The position numbers and the translations under genes are program-made. Below are positions 56,558 to 64,000 of a stretch of 64,000 nucleotides of DNA, in pieces (position 1 is the stretch's first letter; the number at the start of each line of letters is the position of its first letter). Source of the stretch: Burkholderia sp. BCC0506. GTDB lineage: Bacteria; Pseudomonadota; Gammaproteobacteria; Burkholderiales; Burkholderiaceae. The DNA lies in contig NZ_CADFEN010000003.1 of the NCBI RefSeq assembly GCF_902833145.1, positions 310,001-374,000 on the forward strand, written 5' to 3'. Below the pieces are notes generated by a model. That model did no database searches, was not told where the DNA came from, and saw only the letters and a list, made by a program, of their open reading frames with translations.

Positions 56558-59500
56558 GCGACCTCCTTCAGATGCGCGACGAGCGGCTCGAACACGAGCC
56601 GCGCGAGCGTGCCGAACGGCTCGTCGAGCGACGGATGCGCGCCGCGCCACGCGATCGCGATGGCCGGATCGTCGGCCTCGCTCACGACCCGCTCGTTGAT
56701 CCACACGCTCGCGGCCTTGGTCTCGCCGTCCGACACGCAAGCCCACGCGCTGCGCGGGAAAAACCGCAGCGGCATGCGCCGCCCCGCGCGGAACAGCGCG
56801 GCGAGCGGCGCGAGCCGCTCGAGCGGCGCCGCGACGGGCGTCAGCTCGAACGCACCGCCGCTGCCGAACCACAACGTGCGGCGCGGGCCGCCGGGCTCGA
56901 TCGCGCAATAGACGAGATGCGCGAGCCACGCGGACAGGTAGTCGCGCGCGCTCGGCCGCGCATAGCGGTAGATGACCTGCCCCGCCGGCGTCAGCCGGTT
57001 CAGCGTGCCGTGCAATTCGAGCGGCGCGCTCACCGCGTCGGCCGCGAGCATCGCGTCGTCGGCGCCGAACAGCGCCTGTTCGGTGTCGGGCCATGCCGGC
57101 ACGACGGTGAGCGAGAACGGCCGCCGCTCGATGCCGTCGGCCAGCGCACGGCGCACGTTCGACGCAAGCTGCGTCATCGAGCCGAGCGCCTGGTCGCGCC
57201 ACACCGCGCCCGTCGCGCCGCCGGGCAGTTCGGGGCTCGCGTCCGCGATGCGCAGCGCGTGATCGTGCACGGCGCCCTCGCCCGCTTCGATCAGCAGCGG
57301 CAGCACGCGCTCGGCCAGCGCGTCGCTGCCGGCGAAGTCGAGCGCGAACGGCTCGGTATCGAGCAGTTCGGCCTGCGCGTCGGCCAGCACGATGCCGAGC
57401 CGGCCGCGCAGCAATGCACGCGCGGGATGCCGCCAGAAACGTTCGAATTCGCTGAACGCGACGGGCTCGACCGGCTCGGCCGGCAGCGGCTGCGCGAAGA
57501 ACGGCTGCTCGCGCGGCCCGTCGCGCGACGCTTCGGCGGCCAGCAGCGACGCGAGCGTCGCCCGCTCGGCGTCGTACGAAACGAGGTCGCTGCCCGGCTG
57601 GAAATAGGCGGCCGCGAACGGCTGCAACGGATGCTCGACGATGAACGCGCGCCGCGCGGCATCGACCGCATCCGGCGCGGCGTCGGGCCCGGCCGTGACG
57701 ATCGCCAGATGATCGAGCAGTTCGTCGACGAGTGCCGCGGGCGGCAACGGCGCGTTGTCGCGAATGCTGCGGCCCGTATAGGCGATCAGCAACCGGTCGC
57801 GGGCGGCCAGCAGCAGGTCGAGGAACAGATTGCGCTCGTCGTCGCGGCGCTGCCGGTCGCCCAGCTTCGGCATCACGGCCATCAGGTCGAATTCGTCCGC
57901 GCGCGCAAGGCTCGGCAGCACGCCGTCGTCCATCCCGAGCAGGCAGACGACGCGATACGGCAGCCCGCGCAAGCTCGTCAGCGACGAGAACGTGACGCCG
58001 CCCCACGGCACCCCGCCGCGAGCCGGATCGTCGAGCGCCGCGGTAAGCCCCGCGCGGATCACTGCGGCCGGCAACGCCTCGTCGGGCGCGCCTTCCGTCA
58101 TCGCGGCCAGCATCGCGTCGAGCGCGTCGCGCACGCCGGCCAGCGCGTCGGCATACGCCGCGCCCGAATCGAAGAAGCGCGCGAGCGTGTCGGCAAACAG
58201 TTCGCTCCAGCCGCGCGGCGTATGCGACTCCGCGAGCCGTCGCGCGAAGCCGTCGAGATCGTCGGTAAACCGTGCGAGCCGGCCGAGCAGTTCGGCCTCG
58301 CTGCCCGTGGCCGCCTCGATCGGCAGCCACGCGCCGATCGGGGCCGCGCCTTCGGGCATCGCATAGCCGAGAAAGAGCCGCGCGAGCGCATCGGAGAACG
58401 TATGGCGCGGTGCGGGCACGGCCGCGTCGTCGCTCGCGAGTGGCGACAGCCCGCGCCGCGCGCCGGCGGCCGCGAGCCAGGTCTGCACCGTTTCAAGTGC
58501 GGCCGCATCGATGTCGTAGCGCGCGGCCACCGCATCCACGCGCAGCCATTCGACCAGCTCCGGCGCGCCGACCTGCCGTTGCGGCAACGCGAGCCAGTCG
58601 AGCAGCACGCGCGCGACCGGGTTCGCCTGCGACGGCGGCAAGCCGGTGATCCGGTAAGGCACCCGCGCGCCGCCGGCGCCTGCCGTGCCGAATACCGCGT
58701 CGATCAGCGGCCCGGCCGCGGCGAGATCGGCCACTGCAACGAGCACGTCGGACGGCTGCAGGCTCGGGTCGGCGTCGAACCACGCGAGCAGCCGGTCATG
58801 CAGCACCTCGAGCTGGCGCGCGAGGCTGTGGCACACGTGTACCTCGATCCCGCGCTCGACCGGCGCATCGCCGATTTCGGCTTCCGGTTGCAATGCGAGG
58901 ATCGCGTTCTGCACGCGCGCAAGCCAGGTAGGCGCCGGATTCTCGACGAAACGCGACGCATCGCCCGACGCCGCGCTTTCAGTCAGTTCGTGCAGCATGT
59001 GCAGTTGCGCCTGCGTCTGCCTGCCCCATTCGGCGAGCAGCGGATGGCCGACTTCCTGGTAGTCGAGCCGCCCGGCCGCATCGAGCGCCTCGGCATGCGC
59101 GGCGGTCACGATGTCGAACCAGAATTCGCGGCACGGGTTCAGCGCGTAGACCCGCACGTCGATCCAGCGCGACAGTTCGCGCAACAGCGCGACGTGCAGC
59201 GGCGGCATCGTCGGCAGTGCGAACACGCTGACCGATTCGGGCCAGTCGGCGCGCGCGATCGCATCGGCATCGAGATGGCGCGCCTCGACGAGGAAGCGGT
59301 GCGCCGGCGGCGTGCCGCTGTCGCTCAGCTCGGCAAGCAGCGCGCGCCACAGCGCGGCCTGCCAGCGCTCGTCGTCGCGCGCGGCGTCGCTGACGCCACG
59401 CGGCGCGCCATCGCCCGCGAGCACCGATTCGCCGGCCTGCCACGCGGCCAGCCACTCGGGGCGATAAGTCAGATAGTGATCGAGCACGGCCGCGACGCGA

Positions 59501-59892
59501 TGGGCCAGTTCGTAACGCATCGCATCGTCGGCGGCCGACAGATACGCGGCGAGCCGCGGCGACGCGCGCCACGGCGCGCCGTCGGCCGCCTGCGCGAACA
59601 GCCGGTAGCAGCGCCACACGAGCCGGTCGGGCGCGAACGGCGAGCGCGCGGGCACCGGCAGCACACGGCCGATCTGCGCCCACAGCCACTGCGCGAGATA
59701 CGTGAACTCGACGTTCGCGCACACGCCATTGCGCGCGGCGATGTCGAGCTCGAGGCGGCGGCGCAGCGCCGCGCTCGGCACGATGACCTGTTGCGGCGCC
59801 CACGGACCGTTGCGGGCCGGGAACGCGGCCAGATCCTCGAGCAGTGCGTCGGCCAGCGTTTCGTGACGGTTCGAATAGAAGAGATGGAGCAT
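56554..59892 (-). CDS. recC: exodeoxyribonuclease V gamma subunit RecC
   Basis: A 1112-residue RecC, the Chi-scanning subunit of RecBCD. MLHLFYSNRHETLADALLEDL is the conserved start, followed by VIVPSAALRRRLELDIAA. It has a helicase-like fold without a working Walker A, as expected. Later RGLPYRVVCLLGMDDGVLP is a family hallmark. ATG 59892 fits; a longer frame to 59916 adds eight residues. First gene of recC-recB-recD-arfB. Confidence 0.93.
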   Translation of the reverse strand: MLHLFYSNRHETLADALLEDLAAFPARNGPWAPQQVIVPSAALRRRLELDIAARNGVCANVEFTYLAQWLWAQIGRVLPVPARSPFAPDRLVWRCYRLFAQAADGAPWRASPRLAAYLSAADDAMRYELAHRVAAVLDHYLTYRPEWLAAWQAGESVLAGDGAPRGVSDAARDDERWQAALWRALLAELSDSGTPPAHRFLVEARHLDADAIARADWPESVSVFALPTMPPLHVALLRELSRWIDVRVYALNPCREFWFDIVTAAHAEALDAAGRLDYQEVGHPLLAEWGRQTQAQLHMLHELTESAASGDASRFVENPAPTWLARVQNAILALQPEAEIGDAPVERGIEVHVCHSLARQLEVLHDRLLAWFDADPSLQPSDVLVAVADLAAAGPLIDAVFGTAGAGGARVPYRITGLPPSQANPVARVLLDWLALPQRQVGAPELVEWLRVDAVAARYDIDAAALETVQTWLAAAGARRGLSPLASDDAAVPAPRHTFSDALARLFLGYAMPEGAAPIGAWLPIEAATGSEAELLGRLARFTDDLDGFARRLAESHTPRGWSELFADTLARFFDSGAAYADALAGVRDALDAMLAAMTEGAPDEALPAAVIRAGLTAALDDPARGGVPWGGVTFSSLTSLRGLPYRVVCLLGMDDGVLPSLARADEFDLMAVMPKLGDRQRRDDERNLFLDLLLAARDRLLIAYTGRSIRDNAPLPPAALVDELLDHLAIVTAGPDAAPDAVDAARRAFIVEHPLQPFAAAYFQPGSDLVSYDAERATLASLLAAEASRDGPREQPFFAQPLPAEPVEPVAFSEFERFWRHPARALLRGRLGIVLADAQAELLDTEPFALDFAGSDALAERVLPLLIEAGEGAVHDHALRIADASPELPGGATGAVWRDQALGSMTQLASNVRRALADGIERRPFSLTVVPAWPDTEQALFGADDAMLAADAVSAPLELHGTLNRLTPAGQVIYRYARPSARDYLSAWLAHLVYCAIEPGGPRRTLWFGSGGAFELTPVAAPLERLAPLAALFRAGRRMPLRFFPRSAWACVSDGETKAASVWINERVVSEADDPAIAIAWRGAHPSLDEPFGTLARLVFEPLVAHLKEVA

Positions 59893-60073
59893 GAGGCGGG
59901 CGTCGGAACCTCGCACCGACGGGGCCGGGCGAACAGGATGACCAAGGATAGCAAAGGGCCGCAGCCGCGGCCATCGTCCGGAAAGCCAGCTTTTGCGCGC
60001 CGCGAAATACGATAGACTCGTCGCCAGTCAACACGCCGCCTCCGGGCGTCTTCGTCTGCCATTCAGCCCATCG

Positions 60074-62365
60074 ATGCGCTATTCGGTCGAAATCAGAAAG
60101 TTTTTCTACAGCCAGTACTTTTTCGGCGGCCTGCGGATCGCGGTCGGCGTGTCGCTGCCGGCCGTGTTGTGCCTGATCGTGTTTCACAACCGGGAGCTCG
60201 GCTTCACGATCTCGACGGGTGCGCTCGGCGCGTGCGTCGTCGACATGCCGGGCCCGCTCAAGTACAAACACAACGAAATGCTCGCGTGCAGCGTGATCGG
60301 CTTCCTGGCCGCGCTCGCCACCGGCCTCGCGACACCAAATATCTTCGCGCTGTGGCTCACGATCGTGCCGCTCACGTTCGTGCTGTCGCTGATCGTCGTC
60401 TACGGCAACCGCTGGCCGCAGATCAGCTTCGCGACGCTGTTCATGATGGTGATGACGCTCGAGGAGAAGTTCACGCCGCTGCAGGCGTTCGTCAACGCCG
60501 GCTGGATTCTCGCGGGCGGCCTCTGGTACACGTACTGGGCCACGCTCGTGTCGCAATGGCAGGCGCGCCGGATCGAGCAGCAGGCACTGGCCGAAAGCCT
60601 GTTCGCGTGCGCCGACTACCTGCTCGCGCGCGCGCAGTTCTACGATCTCGACGCCGATCTCGACGAGTGCTACCGCAATCTCGTCGCCCGGCAGATCACC
60701 GCGGTCGAAACGCAGGAAACCGCGCGCGACATCGTGCTGCGCAACCTGCCGAAGCTGCGGCGCGGCAAGCTCGATCCCGGCCGCACGACGATGTACAACC
60801 TGTTCATCAACAGCGTCGACCTGCACGAGCTGTTCGTCGGCGCACATACCGATTACCCGCTCGTGCGCAACACGTTCGGCGGCTCGGACCTGATCATTTT
60901 CTACCGCGACCTGATCCGCAAGGCCGCCGCCGATCTCGAGGAGATCGGCCTCGCGGTGCTCGAGAACCGCGCGCCGCATTCGCGCATCAGCGTGAAGGCC
61001 GAACTGCGCGCGATCGAGTACGAGATCGAGCTGATGCGCAAGAAGAACTTCGCGGCCACCCACGCGGAAGCGTACGCGGCCGTGCTCGCGACGTTCCGGC
61101 GCATCTGGAGCGCAACGCGCCTGATCGACCGGATGCGTCGCAACCTGTCGGGCCGCGCCGATCCGCAGCAGACCGAACTGAAGATCGACAAGGCGCTCAC
61201 GCGCTTCCTGCAGCGCCGCCGCATGTCGCCGCTGCTGATCTTCTCGAACCTGAACATACGCTCGCCGAGCTTTCGCCATGCGCTGCGCGTGACGATCGCC
61301 GTGGCGGTCGGCTTCTGGATCGGCCGGCTGCTGCCGCTCACGAACGCCTACTGGATCGTGATGACCATCATCATCATCCTGAAGCCCGGCTACTCGCTGA
61401 CCAAGCAGCGCAACGCGGCGCGTATCGTCGGTACGCTGATCGGCTGCGCGGCGAGCGTCGCGCTGATCTACACGGTCAAGGATACGCACCTGCTGATCGC
61501 GATCATGTTCGGGTCGATGGTGATGAGCTACAGCCTGCTGCTGTTCAACTATGCGGCGAGCGTCGTGTTCACGTCGTCGTACGTGCTGCTGATGTTCCAC
61601 CTGCTCGCGCCGGGCAGCATGCGGATCATCGGCGAGCGCGCGATCGACACGGTGGTCGGCTGCATGATCGCGATCGCCGCGAGCCGGCTGTTCCCGTACT
61701 GGGAATACCGGCTGATGGGCAAGCTCGTCACCGACATGCTGACGTCCACGCGCAAGTATTTCGAGGCCGTGTGGCGCGCCGGGCGCGGCATGTCGCCGCC
61801 GCCGGTGCCGGCCGCCGATGGCGCCGCCGTCGTCGCGGGCGTCGCCGCGGCAATCGAGTCCCCGGCGGCCAGCCTCGACGACGACTACCGCTACCGCCTC
61901 GCGCGCAAGGACGTGCACATCGCGTTCGCGAACCTCGGGCAGGCAATTCAGCGGATGATGATCGAGCCGAAGGCGCACCAGCGCTTCGTGCCGGAACTGA
62001 ACGACCTGCTCGTGCAGACGCACGTGCTCGGCGCGCAGATCACGGCTGCCGCGCCGCTGATCCGCAGCGCCTGCGCGGCCGACGGCGGCCTCGCGCACGA
62101 CGACGCGCTGCAGCGCGGTCTCGCCGCCGTGCTCGACAATCTCGAGAAGGCCGAAGCCGGCGAGCCGCCGCCTGCGGACCACCTCGAAGCGTCGAAGCAG
62201 ATCACGCGCGATCTCGATGCGATGGTCGTGTCCGCGGAACAATCCGATGCGGTCGGCGCCGAGCTCACGCACGACCTGAAGGTGCTCGCGCACCAGTGCA
62301 AGCAGATGCTCGCGTCGTCGCTGCTGATCCGCAAGGATGCGAGCGTGATCCGCCTGCCCGCCTGA
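60074..62365 (+). CDS. FUSC-family membrane protein (YccS/fusaric-acid-resistance-like)
   Basis: A 763-residue protein with two blocks of about five to six transmembrane helices (roughly residues 15-165 and 390-540) separated and followed by long cytoplasmic helical parts, the layout of YccS/FUSC proteins. FTISTGALGACVVDMPGP and YWIVMTIIIILKPGYSLTKQRNAARIVGTLIG are typical. ATG 60074 gives MRYSVEIRKFFYSQ; the longer frame is non-coding. Probably an efflux component for aromatic acids or similar; divergent from recC. Confidence 0.85.
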   Translation: MRYSVEIRKFFYSQYFFGGLRIAVGVSLPAVLCLIVFHNRELGFTISTGALGACVVDMPGPLKYKHNEMLACSVIGFLAALATGLATPNIFALWLTIVPLTFVLSLIVVYGNRWPQISFATLFMMVMTLEEKFTPLQAFVNAGWILAGGLWYTYWATLVSQWQARRIEQQALAESLFACADYLLARAQFYDLDADLDECYRNLVARQITAVETQETARDIVLRNLPKLRRGKLDPGRTTMYNLFINSVDLHELFVGAHTDYPLVRNTFGGSDLIIFYRDLIRKAAADLEEIGLAVLENRAPHSRISVKAELRAIEYEIELMRKKNFAATHAEAYAAVLATFRRIWSATRLIDRMRRNLSGRADPQQTELKIDKALTRFLQRRRMSPLLIFSNLNIRSPSFRHALRVTIAVAVGFWIGRLLPLTNAYWIVMTIIIILKPGYSLTKQRNAARIVGTLIGCAASVALIYTVKDTHLLIAIMFGSMVMSYSLLLFNYAASVVFTSSYVLLMFHLLAPGSMRIIGERAIDTVVGCMIAIAASRLFPYWEYRLMGKLVTDMLTSTRKYFEAVWRAGRGMSPPPVPAADGAAVVAGVAAAIESPAASLDDDYRYRLARKDVHIAFANLGQAIQRMMIEPKAHQRFVPELNDLLVQTHVLGAQITAAAPLIRSACAADGGLAHDDALQRGLAAVLDNLEKAEAGEPPPADHLEASKQITRDLDAMVVSAEQSDAVGAELTHDLKVLAHQCKQMLASSLLIRKDASVIRLPA

Positions 62366-62579
62366 GCCCGAATGTCCGCGCCGGCAGGCCGGCCCGCGCA
62401 CGCCGCGGATCGGCCACCGGCGCGCGCCGATTCAACGATCCCCGAAGCATGCGTCACCCGTTCCGCACGGCCCGCGCCTCCCGCGCCCAGCCGCCCCACG
62501 CCCCATTCCGCTTGCCGCGCCAGTCAGGGAATACCCGATTCCGGTCACCGCGTCCGGCTTGCTATCATGCGTTCACATT

Positions 62580-62598
62580 CAAGTTGTATAGACAACTT
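62580..62598 (+). promoter_or_regulatory. GntR/HutC-like operator upstream of the amino-acid permease
   Basis: AAGTTGT and ACAACTT (62581-62587, 62592-62598) are a perfect 7-bp inverted repeat around ATAG. CAAGTTGTATAGACAA (62580-62595) differs by one base from the site before the NCS1 permease. A -10-like TATCAT lies just upstream (62563-62568), so a bound repressor would block transcription. Confidence 0.6.
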
Positions 62599-62656
62599 GG
62601 GGCAATCGAACCGGCCCCGCTCACCCGGTTCGTCGCATAACGATATCGGAGACTCG

Positions 62657-64000
62657 ATGAAAAACTTGCAGCGCCACCTGAGCGCGCGGCACATCCGCTT
62701 TCTCGCGCTCGGCTCGGCGATCGGCACGGGCCTGTTCTACGGTTCCGCGTCCGCAATCCAGCTCGCGGGCCCGGCCGTGATCCTTGCGTACATCCTGGGC
62801 GGCGCGGCCGTCTACATGGTGATGCGCGCGCTCGGCGAGATGGCCGTGCGCGAGCCCGTCGCGGGCTCGTTCGGCCACTACGCGACCGAGAACCTCGGCC
62901 CGTTCGCGGGTTTCGTCACGGGCTGGACCTACACGCTCGAAATGGTGATCGTCGCGATCGCCGACATCACCGCGTTCGGCATCTACATGGGCTTCTGGTT
63001 TCCGGATGTTCCGCAATGGATCTGGGTGCTCGGCGTCGTCGCGATCATCTGCGGGCTCAATCTGTGCCACGTGAAGGTGTTCGGCGAGCTCGAATTCTGG
63101 CTGTCGATCATCAAGGTCGGCGCGATCGTCGCGATGATCGGCGGCGGCGTCGCGATCCTGCTGACCGGCATGCACTTCGGTCATTCGGCCGACGTGCCGA
63201 CGTTCGCGAACCTGTGGAACCACGGTGGCTTCCTGCCGAACGGTGTCGGCGGGCTGATCGCGTCGCTGTCGGTCGTGATCTTCGCGTACGGCGGGATCGA
63301 GGTGATCGGGATGAGCGCCGGCGAGGCGAAGGACCCGGAGCGCGTGATTCCGCGCGCGATCAACGCGGTACCTGCCCGGATCCTGCTGTTCTACGTGCTG
63401 ACGATGGTCGTGCTGATGTCGATCAGCCCATGGACCGGCGTGGGCAGCGACGGCAGCCCGTTCGTGCAGATCTTCTCGGCGCTCGGCGTGAAATCGGCCG
63501 CGACGATCCTGAACCTCGTCGTGATCAGTGCGGCGATCTCGGCGATCAACAGCGACATCTTCGGCGCGGGCCGGATGATGTTCGGAATGGCGCGGCAGGG
63601 CCAGGCGCCGCGCGTGCTGACGACGACGTCGCGCCACGGCGTGCCGTGGGTCACGGTGCTCGTGATGGCCGGCGCGCTGCTGGTGGGCGTGCTGCTCAAT
63701 TACCTGATGCCGAAGGACGTGTTCCTGATGGTCGCCGCGATCGCGACGTTCGCGACCGTGTGGGTGTGGCTGATGATCCTGCTGTCGCAGGTGGCGATGC
63801 GTCGCCGCCTGTCGAGCGCCGAAGTCGCCGCGCTGAAGTTCAAGGTGCCGCTGTGGCCCGTCGCGCCGGCGCTGACGATCGCCTTCATGGGCTTCGTGAT
63901 CGTGATGCTCGGCTGGTTCGAGGATACGCGCGTTGCGCTGTATGTCGGCGCGGCGTGGCTCGCGCTGCTCGCGGCCGTGTTCTACGCGCGGATCCGCCCG
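62657..64000 (+). CDS. APC-superfamily amino-acid permease (ProY/HutT-like), partial at right edge
   Basis: 448 codons visible and still open at the window end; the family is usually about 460-470 residues, so nearly complete. [30 protein letters not shown] is the classic N-terminus of amino-acid permeases, followed by [29 protein letters not shown]. The [26 protein letters not shown] segment fits the ProY branch, which carries proline or histidine. GGAG lies before ATG 62657. The HutC-like operator upstream suggests histidine; downstream genes are outside the window. Confidence 0.85.
   Translation, partial: MKNLQRHLSARHIRFLALGSAIGTGLFYGSASAIQLAGPAVILAYILGGAAVYMVMRALGEMAVREPVAGSFGHYATENLGPFAGFVTGWTYTLEMVIVAIADITAFGIYMGFWFPDVPQWIWVLGVVAIICGLNLCHVKVFGELEFWLSIIKVGAIVAMIGGGVAILLTGMHFGHSADVPTFANLWNHGGFLPNGVGGLIASLSVVIFAYGGIEVIGMSAGEAKDPERVIPRAINAVPARILLFYVLTMVVLMSISPWTGVGSDGSPFVQIFSALGVKSAATILNLVVISAAISAINSDIFGAGRMMFGMARQGQAPRVLTTTSRHGVPWVTVLVMAGALLVGVLLNYLMPKDVFLMVAAIATFATVWVWLMILLSQVAMRRRLSSAEVAALKFKVPLWPVAPALTIAFMGFVIVMLGWFEDTRVALYVGAAWLALLAAVFYARIRP

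Noticed and set aside
52916-60015. Very long plus-strand ORFs opposite recB and recC (1331 and 1168 codons)
   Set aside because: They are Arg/Ala/Asp-rich mirrors of the recC and recB genes, caused by the high GC content; no domain or start signal supports them.
58979-62401. A 1140-codon minus-strand ORF across the FUSC gene and the recC start
   Set aside because: Composition is that of an antisense frame (Arg, His, Asp); the plus-strand FUSC protein has clear helices and family motifs.

Overview
The window is a 64 kb piece of a very GC-rich, gene-dense chromosome. Gene content and order (madLM, DUF4148 and DUF2242 proteins, a pentapeptide MXKDX protein, many LysR regulators each divergent from a small catabolic operon, branched-chain 2-oxo acid dehydrogenase operon, recCBD, thiC with a TPP riboswitch) point to a betaproteobacterium of the genus Burkholderia, probably the B. 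cepacia complex. No phage, insertion sequence, CRISPR array or replication origin was seen; the window reads as ordinary backbone with a few accessory loci.

Layout. 1-2.1 kb: malonate transporter madL/madM (madM runs off the left edge) with a divergent LysR. 2.2-8.2 kb: DUF4148 protein, 3-hydroxyacyl-CoA dehydrogenase-type enzyme, two Hsp20 chaperones, zinc-ribbon protein, TerC, NhaR-like regulator, DUF2242 lipoprotein. 8.4-12.2 kb: serine/threonine dehydratase-like enzyme with divergent LysR, a candidate small RNA, an MFS exporter. 12.3-17.1 kb: an operon of a histone-deacetylase-type amidohydrolase, an amidase/hydantoinase-type hydrolase and an MHS-type importer, with divergent LysR. 17.2-20.9 kb: NCS1 permease; HxlR regulator with two matched operators upstream of a lone ketoacyl synthase. 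21-24.1 kb: agmatinase and an overlapping acetyltransferase, divergent LysR, NAD(P)-binding protein. 24.4-29.4 kb: complete branched-chain 2-oxo acid dehydrogenase operon. 29.8-30.5 kb: flavin reductase.

30.7-31.0 kb holds the most striking feature: a tRNA-Leu(UAA) gene split inside its anticodon by a 247-nt group I intron of the cyanobacterial/plastid tRNA-Leu type. 31.3-37.2 kb: a LacI regulator with two AAACGTTT operators and a full ABC importer ending in a GpdQ-like phosphodiesterase. 37.4-41.9 kb: MFS and DMT exporters and a secreted metzincin-like lipoprotein. 42.2-44.0 kb: an MXKDX protein, membrane cytochrome b and molybdopterin lipoprotein, preceded by an ECF-type promoter. 44.2-48.4 kb: TPP riboswitch and thiC, two small lipoproteins, a DMT exporter. 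48.8-59.9 kb: an EAL protein convergent with recC-recB-recD-arfB, in which every junction is a 4-nt ATGA overlap. 60-64 kb: FUSC-family membrane protein and the start of an amino-acid permease gene.

Two distant permease genes (minus strand at 17.2 kb, plus strand at 62.7 kb) share almost the same 16-bp palindromic site upstream, in the same orientation, suggesting one GntR/HutC-type regulator links them. All functional statements are from reading the sequence and family knowledge; no database search was run.
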